The notes beneath the pieces were generated by a model, which saw nothing but the letters and a program-made list of their open reading frames with translations, was not told the origin of the DNA and did no database searches. This document shows, in pieces, positions 10,940 through 20,621 of a stretch of DNA of 64,000 nucleotides. A program made the position numbers and the translations under genes. Source of the stretch: Corynebacterium pseudotuberculosis (GTDB lineage Bacteria; Actinomycetota; Actinomycetes; Mycobacteriales; Mycobacteriaceae); assembly GCF_002155265.1 (NCBI RefSeq), contig NZ_CP021251.1:2232001-2296000 (forward strand), written 5' to 3'. The stretch's first letter is position 1; each line of letters begins with the position of its first letter.

Positions 10940-11186
10940 CTTTTACACTGTTAAACAGCAGTTCTCCACCGCAAATCCCCACATCATACAATGTGAAAGA
11001 GGCAATAAGAGGCAAGGAAAGTGGTAAAAATCTCCGGCTTGCTTTCCTTATAGAACTTGTATCGCACCTCACACTGTGGTGTTGTGGGAAATAATGTGAC
11101 CACTGCATATCTACTGGATGCAGCGATCATCCTTTTCTCACAAAAGCGGATACCCTCTTTTTCTCGTGCGCCTGGAGAACACACCT

Positions 11187-12539
11187 ATGCCAAGCTCAGC
11201 TTCCGTCTCTGCAGATAGTCTGACTAGAAACGACAGACTCGATCGGCTTCCTTTCACCCCTCAGCACCGCCGGCTGCTCTGGGGATCCGGCGTTGGTTGG
11301 GCGCTTGATGCGATGGACGTCGGTCTCATCTCGTTTATCATGGCAGCTCTCGTCGCCCACTGGGGTTTGAATCATACGCAAACATCATGGTTGGCATCTG
11401 CAGGATTCATCGGGATGGCAATCGGCGCTACTTTTGGTGGTTTGCTAGCAGACCGCTTTGGTCGCCGACATATTTTTGCTATCACTTTGTTGGTTTATGG
11501 TCTTGCTACCGGTGCTTCGGCATTATCCATGAGCCTGGGTGTGCTCATCGCCTTCCGTTTTATCGTGGGATTAGGTCTCGGCGCAGAGTTGCCTGTGGCA
11601 TCCACGCTGGTTTCCGAGTTCTCCCCACGGGTTATCCGGGGACGGCTCGTCGTGGCTCTCGAGGCTTTTTGGGCACTCGGCTGGATTGCCGCGGCTTGCA
11701 TCGGCGCCTTTGTAATTAGTGGTTCCGCCAATGGCTGGCGCTGGGCCTTAGCCCTAGGGTGCGTCCCCGCTCTCTACGCTATCTATGTCCGCTTGGGACT
11801 ACCTGAATCAGTCCGCTTCCTAGAAGCTAAGGGGCGCCACGCTGAAGCCGAGCAGGTTGTACGTTCCTTTGAGCAAAGCGCCGAAGAAGACGGCTGCGAG
11901 ATAGCAAAGCTCAAGGCTCTTCCTCACCCCGATAGAGAAGACGACGCGGGAGAAAAGCAGGGAATTTTTTCCGGCAGATATCGGAAACGCACCGCTGCAT
12001 TGTGGATTATTTGGTTCTGCATCAACCTCTCCTACTACGGTGCCTTTATTTGGATCCCATCGCTTCTGGTTTCTAGTGGCTTCCCCCTGGTCAAATCCTT
12101 TGAGTTCACACTGATCATTACCTTGGCTCAGCTACCGGGTTATGCCGTCTCCGCATGGTTGATCGAAAAATGGGGTCGCCGTTCCACCCTTGTGCTCTTT
12201 CTCATTGGTTCCGCCTGCGCCGCAGGGTTCTACAGCGTATCCAGCACAGAGACCATGATCATCATGGCGGGGTGCTGCTTGTCCTTCTTCAACCTTGGGG
12301 CTTGGGGCGCTCTCTACGCCATCGGCCCCGAGTTGTATCCGTCTCGTATGAGAGGCGCAGGCACTGGCGCTGCTGCCGGCTTCGGCCGCATCGCTTCTAT
12401 CATCGCGCCTCTTATAGTGCCGCCTGTTGTAGCTGTCGGTGGCACGATGGCGCTCTTTGTCCTTTTCGGAGCTGCTTTTGTTATCGCAGCTGCCGCCACC
12501 CTTGTGCTACCAGAGCAAAAGGGTAAGGCGCTCGCTTAG
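11187..12539 (+). CDS. MFS transporter, NiaP-like (putative niacin uptake)
   Basis: About 450 residues with twelve predicted membrane helices in two halves. Features match the sugar-porter-like NiaP/YceI group: GWALDAMDVGLISF in helix 1, the loop motif GGLLADRFGRRH, GLGLGAELPVASTLVSE, and in the second half LITLAQLPGYAVSAWLIEKW and FFNLGAWGALYAIGPELYP. These proteins take up nicotinate or related aromatic acids, so the substrate is probable rather than shown. ATG 11187 is preferred over the longer frame because GGAGA lies 13 nt before it. Confidence 0.8.
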   Translation: MPSSASVSADSLTRNDRLDRLPFTPQHRRLLWGSGVGWALDAMDVGLISFIMAALVAHWGLNHTQTSWLASAGFIGMAIGATFGGLLADRFGRRHIFAITLLVYGLATGASALSMSLGVLIAFRFIVGLGLGAELPVASTLVSEFSPRVIRGRLVVALEAFWALGWIAAACIGAFVISGSANGWRWALALGCVPALYAIYVRLGLPESVRFLEAKGRHAEAEQVVRSFEQSAEEDGCEIAKLKALPHPDREDDAGEKQGIFSGRYRKRTAALWIIWFCINLSYYGAFIWIPSLLVSSGFPLVKSFEFTLIITLAQLPGYAVSAWLIEKWGRRSTLVLFLIGSACAAGFYSVSSTETMIIMAGCCLSFFNLGAWGALYAIGPELYPSRMRGAGTGAAAGFGRIASIIAPLIVPPVVAVGGTMALFVLFGAAFVIAAAATLVLPEQKGKALA

Positions 12540-12548
12540 GAAGCAAGG

Positions 12549-14027
12549 CTAGCCGCGAGCCATATCTACAAATCGTGAGTAATGCAGCTGGTGGGCTACC
12601 TGTACGGTATCAATCGGCCCACCACGATGCTTAGCCAGGATAATGTCAGCTTCCCCGGCGCGCTCGTTGTCCTTGTCCTGTGAGTCTGGGCGATAGAGAA
12701 GCATAACCATGTCCGCGTCCTGCTCCAGAGAGCCCGATTCACGGAGATCTGCGAGTTGTGGCCGCTTGTCAGTTCGGGACTCAGGGCCACGGTTGAGCTG
12801 GGAGATGGCGATCAAAGGCACGTCGAGCTCTTTAGCCAATAGTTTTAACTGACGGGAAAATTCCGAAACCTCTTGCTGGCGCGATTCCACCCGACGTCCG
12901 GAGCTCATAAGCTGAAGATAATCCACGACGATCATCTGCAAGTCGTACTTCTGTTTTAGCTTTCGCGCTTTCGAACGTATCTCCATCATGGTGAGGTTGG
13001 CGGAGTCGTCGATAAATATGGGCGCCTGCTCGATCTGCCCCACGCGAATGGCCAATTTAGACCAGGCGGCGTCATCTAGCTTGCCCGAGCGCATGTCGGA
13101 GAGTCGGACTTCCGCTTCCGCCGAGATCAGACGCATAGCAATCTCAGACTTTGACATTTCTAGGGAAAAAATCACCGCGGCTTTTTCATGCTTGATCGCG
13201 CAGGAACGAACAAAATCCAATGCCAGAGTGGATTTACCCACACCGGGTCGAGCCGCAACGATGATCATCTGACCGCCGTGCAGACCATTGGTGAGGCTAT
13301 CGAGGTCGATAAAACCAGTGGGAACACCCATAGCCAGGCCACCGTGAGCGGAAATATCATCCAGTTCTTCCATCGTGGGGCCAATGATGTCTCCCAGCAC
13401 CGCGTAGTCCTCAGCGCTACCCTTCTTATTGACCTTGAAAACCTCTTGTTGCGCCAGATCAATTACGGATTCAATCTCGGCGCCCTCAGTACCTTCATAT
13501 CCCAGCTGTACAACGCGCGTCCCGGCGTCGACAAGCTGACGCAGGAGAGCCTTCTCCGCGACGATTTCCGCGTAATAGCGGGCATTAGCTGCAGTAGGAA
13601 CAGAAGAGATCAGGGTATGCAGATATGGCGCACCACCCACCCGCTCCAAATCATTGTTACGGTCAAGACGAGCAGCAACGATAACCGGATCGATCTCCTT
13701 GTTGTCCGAGAACAAGTCGATCATCGCAGAATAAATCAGCTGGTGCGCCGGGCGATAAAAATCTTCCGGAGTTAAAACCTCCACGATTTCTATTACTGTT
13801 TGGGGGCTCAAAAGCATAGCCCCCAGCACGCCTTGTTCGGCCTCCACATCATGCGGAGGCTGCCGGAACTCACTCGTGGGGGAGGACTCTTGACGCCTAG
13901 GGGAATAGGAGCGCCCCTCTCGATTCGGCGTACGCGGCGCATATACCTCTACGTCATTGGGCGCGTCCTCATCACTGGGAGGAACGTAGGCATCATCATC
14001 AAAACTTGGTGAGATTCCCGAGGTCAT
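12549..14027 (-). CDS. dnaB: Replicative DNA helicase DnaB
   Basis: A 492-residue hexameric 5'-3' helicase of the replisome. The N-terminal DnaB domain (about 45-150, PPHDVEAEQGVLGAML) is followed by a linker and the RecA-like core with Walker A ARPGVGKST near 225, Walker B IVVDYLQLM near 330 and the conserved SQLNRGPESR. No intein interrupts it, although mycobacterial dnaB often carries one. ATG 14027 is preferred over the ORF-initial codon because the upstream residues look non-native and AGGTGG lies upstream. Confidence 0.96.
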   Translation of the reverse strand: MTSGISPSFDDDAYVPPSDEDAPNDVEVYAPRTPNREGRSYSPRRQESSPTSEFRQPPHDVEAEQGVLGAMLLSPQTVIEIVEVLTPEDFYRPAHQLIYSAMIDLFSDNKEIDPVIVAARLDRNNDLERVGGAPYLHTLISSVPTAANARYYAEIVAEKALLRQLVDAGTRVVQLGYEGTEGAEIESVIDLAQQEVFKVNKKGSAEDYAVLGDIIGPTMEELDDISAHGGLAMGVPTGFIDLDSLTNGLHGGQMIIVAARPGVGKSTLALDFVRSCAIKHEKAAVIFSLEMSKSEIAMRLISAEAEVRLSDMRSGKLDDAAWSKLAIRVGQIEQAPIFIDDSANLTMMEIRSKARKLKQKYDLQMIVVDYLQLMSSGRRVESRQQEVSEFSRQLKLLAKELDVPLIAISQLNRGPESRTDKRPQLADLRESGSLEQDADMVMLLYRPDSQDKDNERAGEADIILAKHRGGPIDTVQVAHQLHYSRFVDMARG

Positions 14028-14107
14028 GGAGCTATACCACCTATTCCCTGCTCGTTTCCATCGCACACTTAGACGCGACGCTCACCCAACTCTACTATCC
14101 CACGATG

Positions 14108-16072
14108 TCAGTCTTGGTCAGCGCTACCCTTCTTATACCGTTCTATGGCGTCAACAGCCCGAATAAGCCCAAGATGGGAAAAGGCTTGCGGAAAGTTTCC
14201 GGCCAATCTTTGCGCCTGAGGGTCATATTCCTCACTAAGCAATCCTAAGTCGTTGGCGTATGCCACAACGCTATCCAAGCGCTCCTGAGCTTCTTGTATC
14301 CGACCAGACATAGCGTATTGCTCGATGAGCCAAAACGTGCAAATAAGGAATGGGTATTCATGCCCCGCAAGGCCATCGATCCCGTCATCGGTGAGATACC
14401 TGTACACCAGCCCATTGGAATCAACCAGCTGTTTCTCAATTTGGGCAACAGTGCCCAACATGCGTGGATCATCAGCAGCTAAAAACCCGGTGTGGGGGAT
14501 CTGCAGCAAAGATGCATCCACATGCGTGTTCTCATAGGACTGAGTAAAGGACCCTAGCTCCTCGTTATACCCACGTAATAACAACTCATCCCGCAGGCTG
14601 TCACGGTGATAGCGCCAAACCTCAGCATCGCCGTCTAATCCATATTCTTCTACTGCCCGAATCCCCTCGTTAAACGCGGCCCACATCATCACCCGACCAT
14701 GAGTGAAATAGTGTAGATCCCCGCGCATCTCCCAGATACCGTGATCCTTCTGATGAATATTGGTGATCGTATAATCCAAAAGTTTCTTTTGCAGTCCCCA
14801 GGAAAACTCATCCTCGGGGTAGCCGGCATCACGCAGCTTGGCTAACGCAAGCATGACTTCCCCCACCACGTCAGCCTGATACTGCCCCGCTGCCCCATTG
14901 CCAATGCGTACCGGGCGCGAGTTCTCATAGCCCGCTAAATGATCAAGCTCGAGCTCCTCTAGCTCGCGTTTCCCTCCAAGGCCGTACATAATCTGCAGAT
15001 TTTCCACATCGCCTGCGACTGCTCTTAAAAGCCAGTCTCGCCAATTAGTTGCGCCTTCTACAAAACCATGGGCAACCATCACCTCAACAGTCAGTGCAGC
15101 ATCGCGCAACCAGGTATAGCGGTAGTCCCAGTTGCGCTCCCCACCAAAGTCCTCAGGAAGCGACGCGGTGGGGGCCGCCACAATGCCACCAGTATCCGAG
15201 TGCGTGAGCGCGCGCAGGACCAAAAGCGAGCGACGCACAAGCTCACTGCGGGTATCCCCTACATCAAGATTTCCTATCCAGTGTTGCCAGAATTCCTTGG
15301 TAACTTCAAAAGCTTCCTCTGCTTTCACCGGCACCGGCGTTTCCTGCCAGGAGGGGAACCAGGTCATAGACCAATCCAGTTTCTCCCCCGCTTTCAGAGC
15401 AAAATCACCGACCAGCCGAGGAGCTACAGTCCCCTGTTCCAAATGCTCGTGGTCCTCATCGGGCTCAGTTGTGTCATAGAGCAATGGGCCAGCGAGGAGC
15501 AGCCCATCAGGACCCGCAACACAGAGCAACGCAGGGTCTCCCGTCTCGGGGAGGTTTATGTGCCTAAACCACGGCAAAGCGCGAGCATAGCTAAAACGTA
15601 CGCGAAGATCATGGGAGACTGTCACTTCCCCCTCCAGACATTCCACACTCCGGATGAGATCTGCTTGCACTGTAGACGGCGGAAGATAGTCCAGCACCCG
15701 AGCCTTCCCCGTCGGGGTCTCCCATACGGTCTCTAAAATAAAGGTGTCCGGAATATATGACCGCGATACCACTACGCCATTGCGTATAAGTAGCTTCCAA
15801 CGCCCGTCATCAGGGGTTCCCAATAACGCCGCAAAAACTGAAGGCGAATCAAACCGAGGCAGGCACAACCAGTCAACGCTCCCGTCACGAGAGACCAGCG
15901 GACCGGTCTGAAGGTCAGAAAGCAGTGCGTAATCCTCAAGAGGCGTGGATCGATACCTATTGCGGCTTATCGCATGGTGTTTTTCCGCAAAAGCCAGTTC
16001 AGAATCCAGCCCTTTTTTGTGTGACATATCGTGTGCCTCTGGTTGGTTATGGTCTTCCCTAGCAATGTTCAT
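14108..16072 (-). CDS. Glycoside hydrolase family 15 protein (glucoamylase/trehalase-like)
   Basis: A 654-residue soluble protein. The N-terminal domain begins near residue 40 (PLEDYALLSDLQTGPLVSRD) and is typical of actinobacterial GH15 enzymes. The (alpha/alpha)6 catalytic barrel carries ERNWDYRYTWLRDA near residue 320 and the QIMYGLGGKRELEE block. Relatives hydrolyse alpha-glucosidic bonds of maltooligosaccharides or trehalose; in mycobacteria one is a trehalase. No signal peptide, so it acts inside the cell. A second start, MSHKKG, lies 15 codons downstream. Confidence 0.88.
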   Translation of the reverse strand: MNIAREDHNQPEAHDMSHKKGLDSELAFAEKHHAISRNRYRSTPLEDYALLSDLQTGPLVSRDGSVDWLCLPRFDSPSVFAALLGTPDDGRWKLLIRNGVVVSRSYIPDTFILETVWETPTGKARVLDYLPPSTVQADLIRSVECLEGEVTVSHDLRVRFSYARALPWFRHINLPETGDPALLCVAGPDGLLLAGPLLYDTTEPDEDHEHLEQGTVAPRLVGDFALKAGEKLDWSMTWFPSWQETPVPVKAEEAFEVTKEFWQHWIGNLDVGDTRSELVRRSLLVLRALTHSDTGGIVAAPTASLPEDFGGERNWDYRYTWLRDAALTVEVMVAHGFVEGATNWRDWLLRAVAGDVENLQIMYGLGGKRELEELELDHLAGYENSRPVRIGNGAAGQYQADVVGEVMLALAKLRDAGYPEDEFSWGLQKKLLDYTITNIHQKDHGIWEMRGDLHYFTHGRVMMWAAFNEGIRAVEEYGLDGDAEVWRYHRDSLRDELLLRGYNEELGSFTQSYENTHVDASLLQIPHTGFLAADDPRMLGTVAQIEKQLVDSNGLVYRYLTDDGIDGLAGHEYPFLICTFWLIEQYAMSGRIQEAQERLDSVVAYANDLGLLSEEYDPQAQRLAGNFPQAFSHLGLIRAVDAIERYKKGSADQD

Positions 16073-16627
16073 AGTTCCTTATTTACCTATGCTGCGTCCC
16101 TCCCCGCTTTCTTACCTGATTCTCCCCATGGAAAATATCTCTCAGGTTTCACTTACCGCTTTATTCCAGCTACCCCCGCGAGTGGTGAATTGTGCAGCAT
16201 TATAACCAAGTTATCCACAGGGTTATTCACAGCCTCTGTGACTAGAAGAAAGAATCACTGCTCAGTTATCCACAAGCGCTGTGGACAGGTTGTGTATAAC
16301 TTTCACCTCACACTAAAAGATTTTAGAAAAATAGCAGTTCAAGGCATGTTTTTATCCCTGTTAATGTTTTACATAACAAAAATAAATCCGGTGTATAACT
16401 CCCCTAACCTGCATGTTTGACACGAGTTATCCACAGCATATAATAGGGTGATTACTTGCCTGAGCTGGCAATTTACTGTGAATGTTTTCCACAGCTATAC
16501 ACAGCGCCAGCAAGCGGGGGTATTTTCTCGCGTTATGCAATGCATAAGCAACAGTTTTCAGGGCGAATAAATATCTGCAAAGGCCATCATTGGCAGCATA
16601 TTTGCTACCTGTGAAATCTAAAAAAAG
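16073..16627. other. Gene-free region with a cluster of DnaA boxes
   Basis: No credible gene. Six 9-mers match the relaxed DnaA box TTWTNCACA: 16211-16219, 16223-16231, 16266-16274, 16427-16435 and 16485-16493 on the plus strand and 16299-16291 on the minus strand. Three are the perfect TTATCCACA. Near-matches occur at 16280-16288 and 16390-16398. An AT-rich block, 16308-16388, lies between the two box groups. The layout resembles a replication-origin-like or DnaA-titrating site beside dnaB and ssb, but the canonical origin gene dnaA is not in the window. Confidence 0.7.
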
Positions 16628-16675
16628 CCTACGGGCCCCGTCCCATCCATAGTGGATGAAGCGGGGCCCGCAGGT
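16628..16675 (-). terminator. Terminator of the rpsF-ssb-rplI operon
   Basis: CGGGCCCCG (16632-16640) pairs with CGGGGCCCG (16662-16670), with an inner CATCCA/TGGATG stem. On the minus strand it is followed by GGCTTTTTTTAG, a classic Rho-independent terminator downstream of rplI. Confidence 0.93.
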
Positions 16676-16724
16676 TGCTGTTGTCGTTGGGCTAGCCAAA
16701 ACTAGCCGTCGTCAGGCACGCTTA

Positions 16725-17177
16725 TTAGGCGGCGACGACCTCGAAGTTAACCGTTGCTGCGATGTCGGAGTGCAGCTTAACGTTCACAGAGAACGTACCG
16801 ATGGACTTAACCAGTCGCTTCGGCAATTCAATGGAACGCTTGTCCAGGTTCGGACCGCCAGCCTTTTTAACGGCAGCGGCAATATCCTCGGCGGAAACGG
16901 AGCCGAAGAGCTTACCCTTCTCAGAGGTCTTCACTGCCACGGTGACACCCTCAAGTGCCTCGAGCTGTGCTTTGACCTCACGTGCATGGTCCAGATCGCG
17001 AATAGCGCGAGCTTCCTGGGCACGCTTGATGCCCTCAATCTGCTTCTCTGCGCCGCGGGTGGCTACGATAGCCAGGCCGCGAGGAAGCAGAAGGTTACGT
17101 CCGTAGCCGTCCTTAACCTCAACGATGTCACCAGGGACACCGAGGTTTTCAACGGCAGCGGTGAGGATCAGCTTCAT
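16725..17177 (-). CDS. rplI: Ribosomal protein bL9
   Basis: A 150-residue protein of full family length. The N-terminal rRNA-binding domain begins [21 protein letters not shown] with [13 protein letters not shown], a long connecting helix follows, and a C-terminal domain ends at 150. It is part of the 50S subunit near the L1 stalk. Last gene of rpsF-ssb-rplI; rpsR, which often sits in this operon, is absent here. Confidence 0.97.
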   Translation of the reverse strand: MKLILTAAVENLGVPGDIVEVKDGYGRNLLLPRGLAIVATRGAEKQIEGIKRAQEARAIRDLDHAREVKAQLEALEGVTVAVKTSEKGKLFGSVSAEDIAAAVKKAGGPNLDKRSIELPKRLVKSIGTFSVNVKLHSDIAATVNFEVVAA

Positions 17178-17276
17178 GATCCCTGCCTTTCGTGGTACTA
17201 ACCGAGTCCCGATCCCAAGAGACCGAAGCGGCTCGGTGAAGTGTGATTAAAGTTGATATGTGGTGTTGAGCTGGCC

Positions 17277-17846
17277 TTAGAATGGCGGCTCAGCGTCAGC
17301 ACCGCCGAATCCACCTGCTGGCGGAGCGCTGCTCCACGGGTCATTAGCCGGTGCGGAGTTTTGGTTGCCCTGCTGGCCCCCGCCGAACCCACCTTGGGAT
17401 CCGCCGTTGCCACCAAAGCCACCGCCTGAATTCCCACCGAAGTTTCCGCCACCATAATTTCCGCCGTTACCGCCCTCACGAGGGTTGCGGTTAATGCTTG
17501 CCGACGCATACCGCAAGGATGGGCCGACCTCATCGACCTCAAGCTCCATAACAGTACGCTTTTCGCCCTCACGAGTCTCATAAGAGCGCTGGCGCAAACG
17601 CCCGGTAACAATCACGCGCATGCCCTTAGTCAAGGACTCTGCGACGTTCTCTGCTGCCTGGCGCCACACGTTGCATTGTAGGAACAAGGCCTCACCATCT
17701 ACCCACTGGTTTGACCGAGAGTCATACCGGCGTGGAGTCGAGGCGATACGGAAATTAGCAACCGCCGCACCCGCTGGGGTGAAGCGAAGTTCCGGGTCAG
17801 CAACCAAGTTGCCAACGACCGTAATGTTGACGTCTCCTTGAGCCAT
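17277..17846 (-). CDS. ssb: Single-stranded DNA-binding protein
   Basis: A 189-residue SSB. The OB fold occupies residues 1-110 ([40 protein letters not shown]). A glycine- and asparagine-rich linker of about 60 residues follows, and the acidic tip ADAEPPF recruits partner proteins. The protein coats single-stranded DNA in replication and repair. It is encoded between rpsF and rplI, as is general in actinobacteria. Confidence 0.97.
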   Translation of the reverse strand: MAQGDVNITVVGNLVADPELRFTPAGAAVANFRIASTPRRYDSRSNQWVDGEALFLQCNVWRQAAENVAESLTKGMRVIVTGRLRQRSYETREGEKRTVMELEVDEVGPSLRYASASINRNPREGGNGGNYGGGNFGGNSGGGFGGNGGSQGGFGGGQQGNQNSAPANDPWSSAPPAGGFGGADAEPPF

Positions 17847-17989
17847 TGTCAGCCTTTCTTTACAACGTCAGCGCATGAAATATGTGTGACGTTTTGGTGT
17901 TCTTCTGTGGAAAGCGGGATTCGCTTGCGCTAGATGAAACTTTCTGCGCGAAGAATAATCTGCTCAGCAGCTAACAGCTGCCAACCGGA

Positions 17990-18277
17990 TTACTTATCGC
18001 CACGCAGAACCTTGGTGCGAAGAACGCCATCGTTCAGGTTCAACACGCGGTCGAGCTCCAGAACGGTTGCAGACTCGCAGTTGAGGTTGAGAACAGCGTA
18101 GATGCCCTCTTCCTTCTTGGCGATCGGGTAGGCCAGACGGCGCTTACCCCAGATATCAACCTTTTCCACGGTGCCGTTTTCTTTGCGGACGATCTCGAGG
18201 AACTTGTCCAGGGACGGGGCAACAGTGCGTTCATCCTGGGAAGGATCCAGAATGATCATGACTTCGTAGTGACGCAC
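17990..18277 (-). CDS. rpsF: Ribosomal protein bS6
   Basis: From GTG 18277 the product is 95 residues, the usual size, and begins (V/M)[17 protein letters not shown] at 18294-18289 is 11 nt from this GTG but only 2 nt from the ATG at 18286, which is why the shorter start is chosen. The protein binds 16S rRNA with uS15 and bS18 in the 30S platform. First gene of the operon. Confidence 0.95.
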   Translation of the reverse strand: MRHYEVMIILDPSQDERTVAPSLDKFLEIVRKENGTVEKVDIWGKRRLAYPIAKKEEGIYAVLNLNCESATVLELDRVLNLNDGVLRTKVLRGDK

Positions 18278-18570
18278 GGACCTCATCACCTCCTATGGTC
18301 TTGTATTTTTAAGTTCGGCCACACCCCGGTTGGATGTAGCAGGAGGGTCGTTGCGTCAGCAACCGTTCAAAGATACCCCACCGACTACCAAAAGTCGATT
18401 CTTTTCAGCAGTTTTGTGGCCGAGGCCATCGCTAAAGGGAAACGTGAACAGAAAATAATTGCTAGGCACAACGAGCCTGTAGTTAGCAAACACTTTCAGT
18501 GCTTAAACCAACCTTGACAGCCTAGCCTCTCCGAAGCCGTTACGCAGAACCCGCCACGATCGTGTTTGTT
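18278..18570 (-). other. rpsF leader and intergenic region
   Basis: About 290 bp without a gene, containing the promoter and 5' leader of the rpsF operon. Leaders of rpsF often carry an S6:S18-binding RNA. I could not identify that motif with confidence here. Confidence 0.5.
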
Positions 18571-18753
18571 TTACACCGCAACTGAGATCGCAAGGACGAC
18601 GGGGATAACAGTGATGAGTAAGACTGCCACAGCAAAAAGCGACCAGGTTAATCTCCCTGGTTTGCCATAGGAGTAACTGGTAAAAGCGCCGGTAAAGAAT
18701 GCGAAGCCGAGGAATACGCTCGACATGGTGGCAATCATGATGGCAGTAGGCAT
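18571..18753 (-). CDS. Small membrane protein, function unknown
   Basis: A 60-residue protein with two hydrophobic segments (about 5-25 and 38-60) separated by a short loop, SYSYGKPGRLTW. Its ATG shares one base with the stop of the glycosyltransferase gene (TGATG), so it is translationally coupled to it and probably works with it. Not recognised as a named family. Confidence 0.6.
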   Translation of the reverse strand: MPTAIMIATMSSVFLGFAFFTGAFTSYSYGKPGRLTWSLFAVAVLLITVIPVVLAISVAV

Positions 18754-20288
18754 CAGCTCTTCAGCTCCTTTCCCTCAATTTTATTACCAGATTGGGGATG
18801 CTTTGATCCTGATCCACATCTATCCTGGCAGCCAAACGGCCCCGCTAGTGGATCGCGTCCAGCGTGATCTCGGCTCACCTTATCCACCGACTTTCCGAGC
18901 ATCTGACGGATCACCAAGACCGCAATAATAATGATCAAACCATCTCGACCAAGAATAAAAAGATCGAGCAACCATGCCGGAGCCCCCTTGTTCTCGGCTC
19001 CCAGAAGGTGCCACATCAGAATGGGCCAGGTGGCAGCGTCGATAAGCCCCCAGGCAAAGATCAACCGCCAATAAGGCAGAGCTAAGGCTGCGAATGGCAC
19101 CAACCACAAGGAATACTGCGGGCTCCACACTTTATTAATCAATAGGAATGCCGCAACTATAAGAAAAACAAGCTCAGCGATCCTGGGCTGTCTACGCACG
19201 CGCAGCCCCAAGACAGCAATACCCACGCACGCCGCGATGAACAGCAGCAAGGTCACCATGTTGAGATTTGTCGGGGCTACTCCCGCGGGGTCCAGACCAG
19301 ACCATCCAAATTCCCGAGAAAGCACGGCATAAATGGTGGTCCATTCCCACCCACGCTGGGAGTTAAGCCGCAAAAACTCACCCCAGGCATCGGGATATGT
19401 CAGCATCACGGGGACATTAATGATCAACCAAGCGGCCGCCGCCCCCGCAGACAGGACAAACCAAGTCCGTAGTTTTTTGCTCCGCAGCGCCACGATAAAT
19501 AGTGCGCCCAGGAGAAAAACTGGCCACAGTTTGAGGGAAGTACCCACGCCGATCAACACGCCCGCTGTAACCAGGTGGTGGCGTCGAAAAGCTAAGAGTG
19601 CCCCGATGGCGGCAGCGATTGCAAGAATATCCCAGTTGGTAAACGCATGGACGATAACAAGGGGCGACGCAGCGACCAACACCACATCCCACACACGATT
19701 TTCTGCCAATTCTGCGAGCATTGCCACCACTGCCGCCCACAGCAACGCCATGACCAGTGCAGTAACGGTAAAATAGAAAGAAACTTCAGGGACACCGGGA
19801 AAAACAGCTTGAATGACCGGATATCCCAGACGCGCAACCGTTGCCATGATCCATTGGAAAATTCCCGTCAAAACGGGATACTCCATGTATCTAGTAAGGC
19901 CATTTTCCTGCCAGGAATATGCGTAAGGGAAACCAGGTCGGTCCAATCCGCGCCCGCTGTAGAGCGGAATAATATCGGAATAACAGGCAGAAACATACTG
20001 CTTGTTACCAGACCAATCCAGCTGCGCTACGCCCGCGATCTCGTTTCCGTGGAGACAGTTGGCCTTTGCCATATAGCCAAGGCTGAGAAAGCTCAGGGCA
20101 ATGGTCACAAGCAGGCGCAGTGGCGTCCACCACCGTTGCGTTCCTACCTGCGAGAATCTCCCCAAGGGCCCGCCCAGAAACTCTATAAAACTACGAGCTA
20201 TGGGCTCATTGCTGCCAGGGGAAACCCGATAGCGCGAGTCGCCGAGTTTCAGGCTTCCTCGCCTAGCGTCTTTTCGCTCCTTAGTCAT
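18753..20288 (-). CDS. GT87-type polyprenol-sugar-dependent membrane glycosyltransferase
   Basis: A 511-residue membrane protein with ten or more helices and the DUF2029/GT87 layout: a first helix near residue 58, an acidic external loop carrying GRGLDRPGFPYAY and MEYPVLTGIFQW, and repeated hydrophobic spans to residue 470. A charged cytoplasmic tail follows. Actinobacterial relatives transfer mannose or arabinose from decaprenyl phosphate onto lipomannan, PIM or arabinogalactan. The acceptor here cannot be told from sequence. It lies between ponA and rpsF. Confidence 0.82.
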   Translation of the reverse strand: MTKERKDARRGSLKLGDSRYRVSPGSNEPIARSFIEFLGGPLGRFSQVGTQRWWTPLRLLVTIALSFLSLGYMAKANCLHGNEIAGVAQLDWSGNKQYVSACYSDIIPLYSGRGLDRPGFPYAYSWQENGLTRYMEYPVLTGIFQWIMATVARLGYPVIQAVFPGVPEVSFYFTVTALVMALLWAAVVAMLAELAENRVWDVVLVAASPLVIVHAFTNWDILAIAAAIGALLAFRRHHLVTAGVLIGVGTSLKLWPVFLLGALFIVALRSKKLRTWFVLSAGAAAAWLIINVPVMLTYPDAWGEFLRLNSQRGWEWTTIYAVLSREFGWSGLDPAGVAPTNLNMVTLLLFIAACVGIAVLGLRVRRQPRIAELVFLIVAAFLLINKVWSPQYSLWLVPFAALALPYWRLIFAWGLIDAATWPILMWHLLGAENKGAPAWLLDLFILGRDGLIIIIAVLVIRQMLGKSVDKVSRDHAGRDPLAGPFGCQDRCGSGSKHPQSGNKIEGKELKS

Positions 20289-20436
20289 CGCTGATATGGG
20301 TTCCCTTCGGAAAGAATGTCTTACAGAAAACGCGGCCTACGCCATACGTATTTATATAAATAATCGTGATTATCCCCCAACGGTAGTGCATTGTCGACGC
20401 AGACCTGCATGCATGTGAGGCTTCTCCGCATACAAC

Positions 20437-20488
20437 AACTCTCCACCGCGATCCGCACTCATTGTGCAAACCATTGCGATGGAGAGTT
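20437..20488. terminator. Hairpin downstream of the PBP gene
   Basis: AACTCTCCACCGC (20437-20449) pairs with GCGATGGAGAGTT (20476-20488), 12 of 13 positions, around a 26-nt loop. No U tract follows on either strand, so its role as terminator is tentative. Confidence 0.45.
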
Positions 20489-20621
20489 ATTCCGCGCACT
20501 ACTTAGAACTTACCCACCTAGCAGCGGAAGAAGCAGATCCGGAAGGATGCCTCCACCTGGGGCTGCGGGGTCCTGCCCATCGGGATTCCCTGGCACTGCT
20601 GGAGCGCCAGGCGTTTGGCCA

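Noticed and set aside
11118..11186. Longer N-terminus for the NiaP-like transporter
   Set aside because: The family start and a GGAGA ribosome site favour ATG 11187.
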